Source: Actinoplanes siamensis
GTDB taxonomy: Bacteria > Actinomycetota > Actinomycetes > Mycobacteriales > Micromonosporaceae
Direction: 5' to 3'
DNA: 64,000 nucleotides
Assembly: GCF_016862395.1 (NCBI RefSeq)
Contig: NZ_BOMW01000033.1
Location: 1 to 64,000 of the forward strand
Shown here: one piece after another, positions 1 through 8,135 of the stretch
Numbering within the stretch: the stretch's first letter is position 1
How the letters are laid out: each line of letters opens with the position of its first letter
Program-made: the position numbers and the translations under genes
Notes under the pieces: generated by a model
Told to the model about the DNA's origin: nothing
Databases searched by the model: none
The model's input: the letters and a program-made list of their open reading frames with translations, nothing else

Positions 1-3000
1 GGTGGTGCTCGGCGTGGGCGTGGCTGTCGCGCTCGGCGTGGCAGTTGCGCCGGGGGTGACCGGCGCGCTCGTGGTGATGGTGACGCCGGGTGTGACCGGG
101 CTCCGGCTCGCCGGGAGGGTGACCGGAAGCGGCGCGGGCTCGACCGTGATCGTGACCGTGGCCGAGTCGGTGCCGCCCAGGTCGTCGGTGAGCACGTAAC
201 CGAAGTTGTCCGCGGCGAAGCCGGGCGCCGGTGTGTAACTCACGGTGAGCGGCCCGGTGACCACGACCGTGCCGTGCGCGGCCGGTCCGGCGGAGAGCAC
301 GCTCAGCGCCTGCCCGGTGTTCGGATCCCGGTCGTTCGCCAGCACCGGGAGAGGCGTCGTGACCTGCTCGCCGACCCGGAACACGTCGTCCACGGCAATC
401 GGCGGGGCGTTGCGGACCACCACCGTGACCACAGCGGTGTCCGTGCCACCGTGCGGGTCCGCCACCGTGTAGGCGAACGTGTCGGCGCCGGTGAAGCCGG
501 GGGCGGGGGTGTAGACCACGGACCCGGCCGGGCCGGCGGTGACCGTCCCGTACGCGGCGGCGGTCCAGGCAACCAGGGTGACCGGGTCACCGTTGGGGTC
601 GTCGTCGTTTCCGGTCAGGTCGACGGTGACCACGGTGTCCGCGGGGGTCGACGCGGTGTCCGGACGAGCCGTCGGCCCCGCGTTCACCAGTTCGACGGTG
701 ACAGTGGCCCCGGACGTGCCGCCGCGCCCGTCGGTGATCGTGTAGTGGAACGTGTCCGGGCCGGCGTATCCGGCGACCGGACGGTAGTCGACCCGGCCGG
801 CGGTCACGGTCGCCAGGCCGTTCGAGGCGGGCGTGTCGATGCCGACGGTGAGCGGGTCGCCGTTCGGGTCGTCGTCGTTGAGCAGCACCTCGATGGTCGA
901 CGGCTGGCCGGCGGGCCGGGTCACCACGTCGTCGCGGGCGGTCGGCGGGGCGTTCGCCACGACGATCGTGACCGTGCCGGTGTCGGTGCCGCCCTGGCCG
1001 TCGTTCAGCGTGTACGTGAACGTGTCCGTCCCGGACCAGCCGGCGTCCGGGGTGTAGACGAGCCTGCCCGAGGGGTCGCGCAGGACGGAGCCGTGGGCGG
1101 GGTCGCTCGTGCCGCTGACGTACAGGACGTCTGTGGTGTTCGGATCGCTCGCGCCGGTCAGCACGTCGATGTCGCGCGGGGTCAGGTAGTCGGTGCCGGT
1201 GGTGACGTCGGCAGCGGTGGGCGGCGCGTTCTCGACGGTGACCGTGATCTGCGCGGACGCGGACCCGTTGTGGCTGTCGGTGATGGTGTAGCCGAACGTG
1301 TCGGTGCCCGCGAACGTCGGGTCGGTGGCCTGGTAGACGACGTCGTTCCCGGCCGCCGTAGCGGTGCCGTGCGCCGGCGTGCCGACCGAGACGAGGGTGA
1401 GCGGGTCGCCGTTGATGTCCTTGTCGTTGTCCCGCACCCGGATCGTCGCGGTGCCCAGGTGGCCGACGGTGGCCAGGTCGCCGGCGGCGGTCGGGACCGC
1501 GTTCGCGACGGTGACGCGGAGCTGCGCGGTGGCGGTGTCCTGCCCGTCGCTCACGGTGTAGGTGAAGGTGGCCGTGCCGACGAAGGTGACGAGCGGGGAG
1601 AAGACGATCGCGTTGCCGAGCACCGCGACGGCGCCCGCGCCCGGGTCGGTGACCGCGGTGACGGTCAGCGCATCGCCGTTCGGATCGCTGTCGTTGGCGG
1701 TGACCGGGACGATGACGGTGCGACCGGTGTCGACCGCGGCGGCGTCGTCGGCGGGAACGGGTGGGGCATTGGGAGTACGGACGGTGACCACCGCGCTGTC
1801 ACTGGCGCCGTACGCGTCGGTGATCGTGTACGTGAACGGGTCGTCGCCGGCCCAGCCCGCCGCCGGCGTGTACTCGATCGTGCCGCCGGTCAGTACGACC
1901 GCCGTCCCGTGGGCGGGTGGCGTGGTGATCGTGACGGTGAGGTCCCGGTTCGGGCCGTCCGGATCGTCGTCGTTGGCCAGCACCGGGACGGTCCCGGGCG
2001 GCGCGAGGTCCGCGACCGCGTGCGGCTTGAGGTTGACCAGCACCGTGGCGCCGGCTGAGTTGTTGCCGGGAACCGGGTCGACGTTCGTGCCGAAGGCCCG
2101 GACGGCGGCGGACGTCGCCGTCGCCGGGATCGCCACCGTGGCCCGGCTGCCCGGCGCCAGCGGGCCGATCACGCACGTCACCACCTGGGCGAACGCGGTG
2201 CATCCAGCGGGCAGCGCGCCCACCGTGGCCCCGGCGGGCAGGGTCAGCTCCGCACGCGGGTCCGGTTCCGTGGAGACCCCGTTGTTGGTGATCGTGGCCA
2301 GGTACGTCACCGGACCGCTGCCCTGGATCACGGCCGGCGCCGCGCTCAGCGTGGCGGCCAGGTCGGACCGTCCGGGAGCGACCACCCCGGCCGAGGTCCC
2401 GGCCAGGCCGGAGACGCCCACCCCGGCGGTGTGGCCGGTGTAGCTCAGGCTCACCAGGTTGGTGATCGCGTGACCGGGCGGCGTGGCCGGATCGATCCGC
2501 ACCTGGAACGTCACCCAGGTGACCCCCTGGTAGGGGAGGTCGCCGAGCGCCACGTCGATCCGCCCGCCGCTGATCGAGTCGGCGGCCGGCGTCCCGCGGA
2601 TCCGCATCGAGCCGGGCAGGTAGCCGGCGTAGGCCGGGATCGTGTCGGTGAGCACTGTCGAGTCGGCGGTGTCGTTGCCCTCGTTGCGTACCTCGATCCG
2701 GTACTCGACGACGTCGCCGGGCAGCAGGTCGCCGCCGTTCAGGTCGGTGCCGGTGACCGTGGTGACCAGCTTGGGGGCGTACAGGTCGATGGCGAACGTG
2801 ACCACGCCCGGGTAGTACGTGTCACCGCTGGTGGTGAGCGTCAGCGTGGCCGAGGTGACCGCGTGCCCCAGCTTGTCCGTCGCGTCCAGCTGGTCGATGT
2901 CGACGCCGAACAGGTTGGCGTAGCCCGGGGCACGGCCGCCGACCGGTGCCCCGCCGCCGCTCACCGTGCTGTTGAAGAAGTTGTCCACCGGGTTGGCGGC

Positions 3001-3810
3001 GTCCGACATCGGCTGCCCGTTCAGGCCCAGCGCGTCGCCCCGCTTGCCGAGATCCCCCTCGTACGCCACGGTTCCCACCTCGGCCCGCACCGAACCGGAG
3101 TGCGGCGTCTCGAAGCCGCTCACCGCGATGTCCAGGCTGCCCGAGCTGACCGTGGCCAGCCCGTCGTAGACCCGGAGCGCCCGCAGCACCTCTGCCGGGT
3201 TCCGGTAGGCCACCGCGAGCGCCCAACCGGCGAACCGGTCGACACCGGTGCCGGCCTGGATGTCGGCCACCCCGTACACCCCGCTGCCGGCGCCGGCGAC
3301 CAACCCGGTCACGTCGGCGAAGCCCTGGTAGGGGGTGCCCGTGCCGTACACCGTCGTCGCCGTCACCCACTGCCAGCCGCCGCCCGCCGGGGTCTTGAGG
3401 CGCACCCGGTCCTGGTCGTCCGCCGCCCGCGCAGCGGTCCCGAGGCTCCCGGCGGTGGTGTTGGCGCTCCAGTACAGACCGGCGAAGAGCACAGTGCTGC
3501 CCGGCGGCAGCGCCACCGTCGCGGTGCTGTCGTTCACCGTGCCCGAATCCTGGTCGGCGTCCGCGTTCACCATCGCGAAGTCGTTGTCGTCCAGTCTGCT
3601 CCCGGCGCCGTCACGGCCGGCCGGGCAGCCGATGGCGATGCTCGGACAGACCAGGTTGGCGTTGCCGCGCAGCAGGATCGAGCCGTTGGTGTTCGCCTCG
3701 AAGCGCAGCGCGAACCCGGCCGCCGCGGCTTGGCCGCCTCCGGCGAGGAGGGCGCACGTCCCCAGGACGACCGCCCAGATCAGCAGGACCGCGGCGGCGG
3801 TGCGACGCAT
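1..3810 (-). CDS. Giant secreted surface protein with DUF11 and seven cadherin-like repeats (5' part, runs off window)
   Basis: The minus-strand frame is open from ATG 3810 to the window edge (1270 codons, no stop). It starts with a signal peptide (MRRTAAAVLLIWAVVLG, Ala-rich cleavage region near residue 30). An N-terminal beta-rich domain of about 300 residues follows, then two DUF11-like segments (about residues 320-580). From about 2050 down to 205 come seven tandem repeats of about 85-90 residues. Most begin with NAPPTA and DD, then NDxDPNGDxLTV, and end with DTFTYTITDGxGGTDTATVTV, as in bacterial cadherin-like/Ig repeats of adhesins. The last visible residues are a Thr/Pro/Ser-rich tail, a typical cell-wall spacer. 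A sorting or anchor signal, if any, lies outside the window. It probably acts at the cell or sporangium surface; ligand unknown. It is divergent from glpD with a leaderless -10 at 3818-3823. Confidence 0.88.
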   Translation of the reverse strand, partial: MRRTAAAVLLIWAVVLGTCALLAGGGQAAAAGFALRFEANTNGSILLRGNANLVCPSIAIGCPAGRDGAGSRLDDNDFAMVNADADQDSGTVNDSTATVALPPGSTVLFAGLYWSANTTAGSLGTAARAADDQDRVRLKTPAGGGWQWVTATTVYGTGTPYQGFADVTGLVAGAGSGVYGVADIQAGTGVDRFAGWALAVAYRNPAEVLRALRVYDGLATVSSGSLDIAVSGFETPHSGSVRAEVGTVAYEGDLGKRGDALGLNGQPMSDAANPVDNFFNSTVSGGGAPVGGRAPGYANLFGVDIDQLDATDKLGHAVTSATLTLTTSGDTYYPGVVTFAIDLYAPKLVTTVTGTDLNGGDLLPGDVVEYRIEVRNEGNDTADSTVLTDTIPAYAGYLPGSMRIRGTPAADSISGGRIDVALGDLPYQGVTWVTFQVRIDPATPPGHAITNLVSLSYTGHTAGVGVSGLAGTSAGVVAPGRSDLAATLSAAPAVIQGSGPVTYLATITNNGVSTEPDPRAELTLPAGATVGALPAGCTAFAQVVTCVIGPLAPGSRATVAIPATATSAAVRAFGTNVDPVPGNNSAGATVLVNLKPHAVADLAPPGTVPVLANDDDPDGPNRDLTVTITTPPAHGTAVVLTGGTIEYTPAAGWAGDDPFTYTITDAYGASDSAVVTVRTPNAPPVPADDAAAVDTGRTVIVPVTANDSDPNGDALTVTAVTDPGAGAVAVLGNAIVFSPLVTFVGTATFTYTVSDGQDTATAQLRVTVANAVPTAAGDLATVGHLGTATIRVRDNDKDINGDPLTLVSVGTPAHGTATAAGNDVVYQATDPTFAGTDTFGYTITDSHNGSASAQITVTVENAPPTAADVTTGTDYLTPRDIDVLTGASDPNTTDVLYVSGTSDPAHGSVLRDPSGRLVYTPDAGWSGTDTFTYTLNDGQGGTDTGTVTIVVANAPPTARDDVVTRPAGQPSTIEVLLNDDDPNGDPLTVGIDTPASNGLATVTAGRVDYRPVAGYAGPDTFHYTITDGRGGTSGATVTVELVNAGPTARPDTASTPADTVVTVDLTGNDDDPNGDPVTLVAWTAAAYGTVTAGPAGSVVYTPAPGFTGADTFAYTVADPHGGTDTAVVTVVVRNAPPIAVDDVFRVGEQVTTPLPVLANDRDPNTGQALSVLSAGPAAHGTVVVTGPLTVSYTPAPGFAADNFGYVLTDDLGGTDSATVTITVEPAPLPVTLPASRSPVTPGVTITTSAPVTPGATATPSATATPTPSTT

Positions 3811-3817
3811 GATCGGT

Positions 3818-3823
3818 ACGCTA
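3818..3823 (-). promoter_or_regulatory. Leaderless -10 (TAGCGT) for the giant repeat protein
   Basis: On the minus strand TAGCGT is followed by 7 nt and then ATG 3810. There is no Shine-Dalgarno sequence, so the transcript probably begins at or next to the ATG. Confidence 0.55.
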
Positions 3824-3887
3824 ATCGCCGTCACCGGCGGGTGTGGCCCGGACCACATTCCTCCGCCCGGGTGACCCGGGTACGGGC

Positions 3888-3893
3888 TAACCT
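3888..3893 (+). promoter_or_regulatory. Leaderless -10 (TAACCT) for glpD
   Basis: TAACCT lies 7 nt before GTG 3901, and no ribosome binding site precedes the GTG. It supports starting glpD at this GTG rather than at any upstream in-frame codon. Confidence 0.6.
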
Positions 3894-3900
3894 GGGACGG

Positions 3901-5715
3901 GTGCGCGATCCCTCCGTCTCCCGCTACACCGCCGGCCGTCTCTCCCCGATCCGCCGCGCGACCGACCTGCGGCGGCTGCGTGACGAAAAGTTCGACGTCC
4001 TGGTGATCGGCGGTGGGGTCACCGGCGCCGGCGCGGCGGTCGACGCCGCCTCCCGAGGTCTCAAGGTGGCCCTGGTCGAGGCGCGCGATTTCGCCGCCGG
4101 CACGTCCAGCCGCTCCAGCAAGCTGATCCACGGCGGCCTGCGCTACCTGGAGCAGCTCGAGCTGCACCTGGTGCACGAGGCGCTCACCGAGCGTGGCCTG
4201 CTCGCCACCCGCCTCGCCCCCCACCTGGTCCGCCCGGTGCCGATCCTGGTGCCGCTGCCCGCGGCGAACCCGGTGAAGCGGGTCTGGCAGCGGGGTTACT
4301 ACGGTTTGGGCGTCGCGGCCTACGACGCGTTCGCCGGCGTCTTCGGCGGCGGCCGGGGCATGCCCCTGCACCGGCACCTGAGCCGGGACGGCGCCCGGCA
4401 CCTGTTCCCCAGCCTGCGCGCCGACAAGATCACCGGCGCGATCCGCTACTACGACGGCCAGATGGACGACGCCCGCCTGGTGGTCAACCTGGCCCGCACC
4501 GCTGCCGCGCAGGGCGCCGCGGTGGTCACCAGCGCCCGCGTCACCGGCTTCGTGCGCGAGGCGCGCGAGGTGGTCGGCGTCCGGGTGCGCGACCTGGAGT
4601 CGCCCGGCTCACCCGAGTTCGAGGTCCGGGCCAGGACGGTGGTCGCCGCCACCGGCGTGTGGAGCGACGACATGTCGGAGATGCTCCGCGACGTCGGCGT
4701 GCGCCCCGGCCTGCGGGTGCGCGCCTCCAAGGGGGTGCACCTGGTGGTCCCCCGCTCGGCGATCACCGGCGAGGCGGGGCTGATCCTGCGCACCGCCACC
4801 TCCGTGCTGTTCGTGCTGCCCTGGGGCGGCCACTGGATCATCGGCACCACCGACACCGACTGGGAGCTCGACCGCTCCCACCCGGCCGCCTCGGCCCGCG
4901 ACATCCGCTACCTGCTCGACCAGGTCAACGCGGTGCTGGACCGGCCGCTGACCACTGACGACATCGAGGGGGTGTATGCCGGCCTGCGCCCGCTGCTCTC
5001 CGGCGAGGCCGACTCCACCTCCAAGCTGTCCCGCGAGCACGCGGTCGTCGAGCCGATGCTGGGCCTGCTGATGGTGGCCGGCGGCAAATACACGACGTAC
5101 CGGGTGATGGCCGCCGACGTGATCGACCAGGCGGTGCGCCGGCTGGGCGGCGAGTTCCGCGCGTCCCGCACCGACCAGCTGCCGCTGCTCGGCGCGGACG
5201 GCTACGCCGCCGCGTGGCGCGACCGGCAGGACATGGCCCGCCGGCACGGCGTCACCACAGGCGTGGTCGAGCACCTTCTGGAGCGGTACGGCACGCTCAC
5301 CGTCCACCTGCTCGCCATGATGGAAGCCGAGCCCGGTCTGGCCGTCCCGCTCGACGGCGCCCCGGAGTACCTGGCCGTCGAGGTGGCGTACGCGGCGCTC
5401 GCCGAAGGCGCTCTGCACCTGGACGACGTGCTCACCCGCCGCACCCGCATCTCGATCGAGACCACGCACCGCGGCGCCGAGTCGGCCGAGCACGCCGCGC
5501 GCGTGATGGGCGCGGTCCTCGGCTGGGACGAGACGGTCCGCACCCGCGAGGTCGAGCACTACCTGGCGCGGGTCACCGCCGAACGGCAGAGCCAGACCAT
5601 GCCGGACGACCTGGCCGCCGACGCCGCGCGGGTCGGCGCCCCGGACGTGCGCGGGCTGGCCGCCGACCGCGGTCACCACGCCGCCCCGCACGACCTGCTC
5701 GAAGTCGACCTTTGA
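3901..5715 (+). CDS. glpD: Glycerol-3-phosphate dehydrogenase, FAD-dependent (GlpD)
   Basis: A 604-residue flavoprotein of the GlpD/GlpA family. It oxidises sn-glycerol-3-phosphate to dihydroxyacetone phosphate at the inner face of the membrane and passes electrons to quinone. The FAD-binding Rossmann motif VIGGGVTGAGAA is at residues 35-46, followed by GTSSRSSKLIHGGLRYLE, a hallmark of the family, and later GTTDTDWE and VAGGKYTTYR. The C-terminal DAO_C domain is present, so the length is normal. The frame stays open far upstream, but that part is antisense to the repeat protein. GTG 3901 with its leaderless -10 is the sensible start. The next gene overlaps its stop codon. Confidence 0.95.
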   Translation: MRDPSVSRYTAGRLSPIRRATDLRRLRDEKFDVLVIGGGVTGAGAAVDAASRGLKVALVEARDFAAGTSSRSSKLIHGGLRYLEQLELHLVHEALTERGLLATRLAPHLVRPVPILVPLPAANPVKRVWQRGYYGLGVAAYDAFAGVFGGGRGMPLHRHLSRDGARHLFPSLRADKITGAIRYYDGQMDDARLVVNLARTAAAQGAAVVTSARVTGFVREAREVVGVRVRDLESPGSPEFEVRARTVVAATGVWSDDMSEMLRDVGVRPGLRVRASKGVHLVVPRSAITGEAGLILRTATSVLFVLPWGGHWIIGTTDTDWELDRSHPAASARDIRYLLDQVNAVLDRPLTTDDIEGVYAGLRPLLSGEADSTSKLSREHAVVEPMLGLLMVAGGKYTTYRVMAADVIDQAVRRLGGEFRASRTDQLPLLGADGYAAAWRDRQDMARRHGVTTGVVEHLLERYGTLTVHLLAMMEAEPGLAVPLDGAPEYLAVEVAYAALAEGALHLDDVLTRRTRISIETTHRGAESAEHAARVMGAVLGWDETVRTREVEHYLARVTAERQSQTMPDDLAADAARVGAPDVRGLAADRGHHAAPHDLLEVDL

Positions 5716-6014
5716 TCCTCGTCGACGAGCCCCGCTGGCCGGGGCGTGGGCACCTGTGGTCCCACCTGGTCAGCGACGTGTCGTACGCGGAGCTGCACGC
5801 CTTCGCGGAGATGCTCGGGTCGCCGCGGCGGGCCTTCGACCGCGACCACTACGACATCCCGGCCGCCCGGTTCCGCAGCGCCCTCTGGCTGGGCGCGACG
5901 CTGGTCCCGTCCCGCGAGCTGGCGGCCCGGCTCCGGGCCGCCGGCCTGCGCCGCCCCAAACACCTGTCGGTCCGAACCGCCGCCGGAACGCGTTCCCGCG
6001 TGACCGCCCCCTGA
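5712..6014 (+). CDS. DUF4031 domain-containing protein
   Basis: A 100-residue protein. It begins at TTG 5712, which overlaps the glpD stop, so the two are translationally coupled. The sequence ILVDEPRWPGRGHLWSHLVSD, then SYAELHAF and FDRDHYDIP, matches the small actinobacterial DUF4031 family (about 85-100 residues). Its conserved Asp and His residues suggest a hydrolase or metal-binding fold, but no activity is established. The C-terminal Arg-rich extension after about residue 85 is not conserved in the family as I know it. Confidence 0.8.
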   Translation: MILVDEPRWPGRGHLWSHLVSDVSYAELHAFAEMLGSPRRAFDRDHYDIPAARFRSALWLGATLVPSRELAARLRAAGLRRPKHLSVRTAAGTRSRVTAP

Positions 6015-6139
6015 CACCGGCCCGCCGCCTGATCGCCTGTCCGCGTGACCGCCCCCGGAACACCTCTCCGCCTGGCCCGCCGGCCGCGACCCCGCTGGTG
6101 GTCCCGGCCGCCCGCGCCGCCCACTCCCGGGTGGCGGTG

Positions 6140-6171
6140 AGGGGTGTCTGGCGAGGGCGCGAGACACCCCT
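6140..6171. repeat. Intergenic hairpin, member of a dispersed GC-rich family
   Basis: AGGGGTGTCT at 6140-6149 and AGACACCCCT at 6162-6171 form a perfect 10-bp inverted repeat with a 12-nt loop. It lies between the convergent DUF4031 and HD-domain genes. It shares CGGTGAGGGGTG (6135-6146) exactly with the repeats at 23557-23568. No T-tract follows, so it is not a classical terminator. Confidence 0.6.
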
Positions 6172-6274
6172 GGAGGCGAGCCGGGCCCGGGTGCCGCGTC
6201 GCGGCCCGGGGTGGTCACGGCATCGCGTTCCCCGGCGCCGCGGGACCGTTCAACGGGCGTACCGGCGAATCGTC

Positions 6275-6922
6275 CTAGGCGAGCGCCTCCAGCTCGGCCC
6301 GGAGATTGGCCTGAGCCCGCGCCTCCCACTGGTCCCGGATCGGCGCCAGCCGGTAGATCGACGGCAGCTTAAGCAGCTCGTGCAGCACCCGCGACCGACC
6401 GGCCCGGAAATCGCCGTCCGGAACGTGCGCGTACTCCCGGCGGATCGCCGCGCTGTAGCGGGCGTACCGCTCCTCGTCGGCGGCGAGGATCGCCAGGTCG
6501 GCGTCGCACAGCAGCTCGCCGTCCGGATCGTTCTCCTCGGTGGCGTGGCCGGCGGTCAGGCCGACCAGCCGGGCCACCTCGGCCGCCGCCGGCTCCGGGA
6601 CACCGAGCGTGACCAGCAGACCCTGGGCGAACTCCGCGCTGTCCCGCTCGTTCGCGTCGCCGAGCGCCCGCGGGTCGTAGACCGCGTCGTGCATCCACGC
6701 GGCCAGCCGGACCCGGTCCGGGTTCGGGGCCAGGTCGGCGAACCGGTCGACCACCTCCAGCACCGCGGAGAGGTGGGTCACGTCGTGATAGTGGCGTTGT
6801 GGTTCGTTCCAGCGGGTGAGCAGGTAATTTGCGGCGGAGTCGAGGTCCGTGTCGTCGGCGGTGGCGCCGGCGCCCCGCGCCGCCGCCCGGAACTGGTCGG
6901 GCAAAGATGTCACGATGGTCAT
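6275..6922 (-). CDS. HD-domain metal-dependent phosphohydrolase
   Basis: A 215-residue protein with HYHDVTHL near residue 43 and AAWMHDAVYD near residue 75. The paired His and His-Asp metal ligands are those of the HD superfamily. Related actinobacterial proteins are annotated as predicted metal-dependent HD phosphohydrolases; the substrate is unknown. ATG 6922 is chosen because it opens the conserved N-terminus (MTIVTSLPDQFRAAARG). Only 21 bp separate it from the divergent FUSC gene, so their control regions must overlap. Confidence 0.82.
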   Translation of the reverse strand: MTIVTSLPDQFRAAARGAGATADDTDLDSAANYLLTRWNEPQRHYHDVTHLSAVLEVVDRFADLAPNPDRVRLAAWMHDAVYDPRALGDANERDSAEFAQGLLVTLGVPEPAAAEVARLVGLTAGHATEENDPDGELLCDADLAILAADEERYARYSAAIRREYAHVPDGDFRAGRSRVLHELLKLPSIYRLAPIRDQWEARAQANLRAELEALA

Positions 6923-6943
6923 CCTGGCACGGAGGTAGCACGC

Positions 6944-8092
6944 ATGATCGGCGTCGCGAAGGATCGCGTCGACGCGGCGGCGAAGCGGGTCCGCGCCGGC
7001 CTGATGCTCGCGCTGCAGTCCGGTCTCGCCGCGGGACTCGCCTGGTTCGTGGCGCATGACCTGATCGGACGGCCCACGCCGTTCTTCGCGCCGGTCGCCG
7101 CGGTGATCACGCTGGCCTCGGCGGTGGGGCAGCGGATGCGGCGCACCGCCGAGCTGGTGGCCGGCGTGGCGGTCGGGATCGGTCTGGGCGACGGCATCAT
7201 CCTGCTGATCGGGAACGGTCCGGTGCAGATCGGCCTGATCGTGTTGTTCGCCGTGCTGGTGGCCATCGCGGCGGGCGGCGGATCCCCGCTGATCGTGCAG
7301 TCCGCCTCCTCGGCGGTGCTGGTCGCCACGCTGACCGTGCAGACCGGGCATCCGTGGACCAGGTTCTTGGACGCGCTGGTGGGTGGCGGAATCGGTCTGG
7401 CGGTGATGACGGTGCTGCTGCCGATCAACCCGCTCAGCGTGGTGCGCCGAGCCGCGGATCCGGCGCTGCGCGCCTTCACCGCCGGCCTGCACGAGGCCGC
7501 GCTCGGCCTCTCCGAGGGCGATCCCGACGTCATCCAGGCCGCGCTGAGCAGGTTACGGTCCGCCGAGGGCACGTTCGCCGCCTTCAGTACGGCCATCGAC
7601 GCCGCCCGGGAGAACGTCGCCTTCGCGCCGGTGCGCTGGCGCAGCCGTGGCGCCCTGGCGCAGTACGTCGACGGCGCGCCCCAGCTCACCTACGCCCTGC
7701 GCAACGTGCGCGTGATGATCCGCCGGGCGCAGACCGCGCTGAACGACCGGGAGCGAATCCCGGAGGTGCTGCCCGCCTCGGTGCGGCACCTCGGTGACGC
7801 GGTGGACCTGCTCCGGCGGGAGTGGTCGCGCGGGGCCGAACCGGTGGCCGCGCGGGAACGGGCGCTGCGGGCGGCGGCCGAGTCGGGGCGGGCGTACGAC
7901 ACCGGCGTCGGCTATTCCGGCGGCGTGGTGGTGGCCCAGATCCGTACCTCGGTGGCGGACGTGCTGCGCGCCACCGGCGTGGAGTACGCGGAGGCCACCC
8001 GGCAGGTGCGCAACGCGGTGGGCTGGCGCGGGCGGCCGCACGGGGCGAGGCAACGGGCCGCGCGCTCCCGGCCGGCCCCGCCCCCGGACTGA
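6944..8092 (+). CDS. FUSC/aromatic-acid-exporter-like membrane protein
   Basis: A 382-residue protein with six hydrophobic segments in the first half (about residues 20-165), including the typical PFFAPVAAVITLASAVGQ stretch, and a cytosolic helical second half. This is the layout of FUSC/ArAE-type half transporters, which export aromatic acids or small toxic compounds. The substrate cannot be read from sequence. GGAGG about 10 nt upstream supports ATG 6944. Confidence 0.82.
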   Translation: MIGVAKDRVDAAAKRVRAGLMLALQSGLAAGLAWFVAHDLIGRPTPFFAPVAAVITLASAVGQRMRRTAELVAGVAVGIGLGDGIILLIGNGPVQIGLIVLFAVLVAIAAGGGSPLIVQSASSAVLVATLTVQTGHPWTRFLDALVGGGIGLAVMTVLLPINPLSVVRRAADPALRAFTAGLHEAALGLSEGDPDVIQAALSRLRSAEGTFAAFSTAIDAARENVAFAPVRWRSRGALAQYVDGAPQLTYALRNVRVMIRRAQTALNDRERIPEVLPASVRHLGDAVDLLRREWSRGAEPVAARERALRAAAESGRAYDTGVGYSGGVVVAQIRTSVADVLRATGVEYAEATRQVRNAVGWRGRPHGARQRAARSRPAPPPD

Positions 8093-8122
8093 TCCGGGCA
8101 TGTCCCGGGCGCCGCCGGTGAC

Positions 8123-8128
8123 TACGCT
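8123..8128 (+). promoter_or_regulatory. Leaderless -10 (TACGCT) for the PrsW-family protease
   Basis: TACGCT is followed by 7 nt and then ATG 8136. This favours ATG 8136 over in-frame upstream starts such as the one at 8100. Confidence 0.6.
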
Positions 8129-8135
8129 GGCGGGC

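Noticed and set aside
274-2058. Long plus-strand open frame (594 codons) and its extensions to glpD
   Set aside because: It is antisense to the cadherin-like repeat gene. Its translation is an Arg/Val/Gly-rich shadow without domains.
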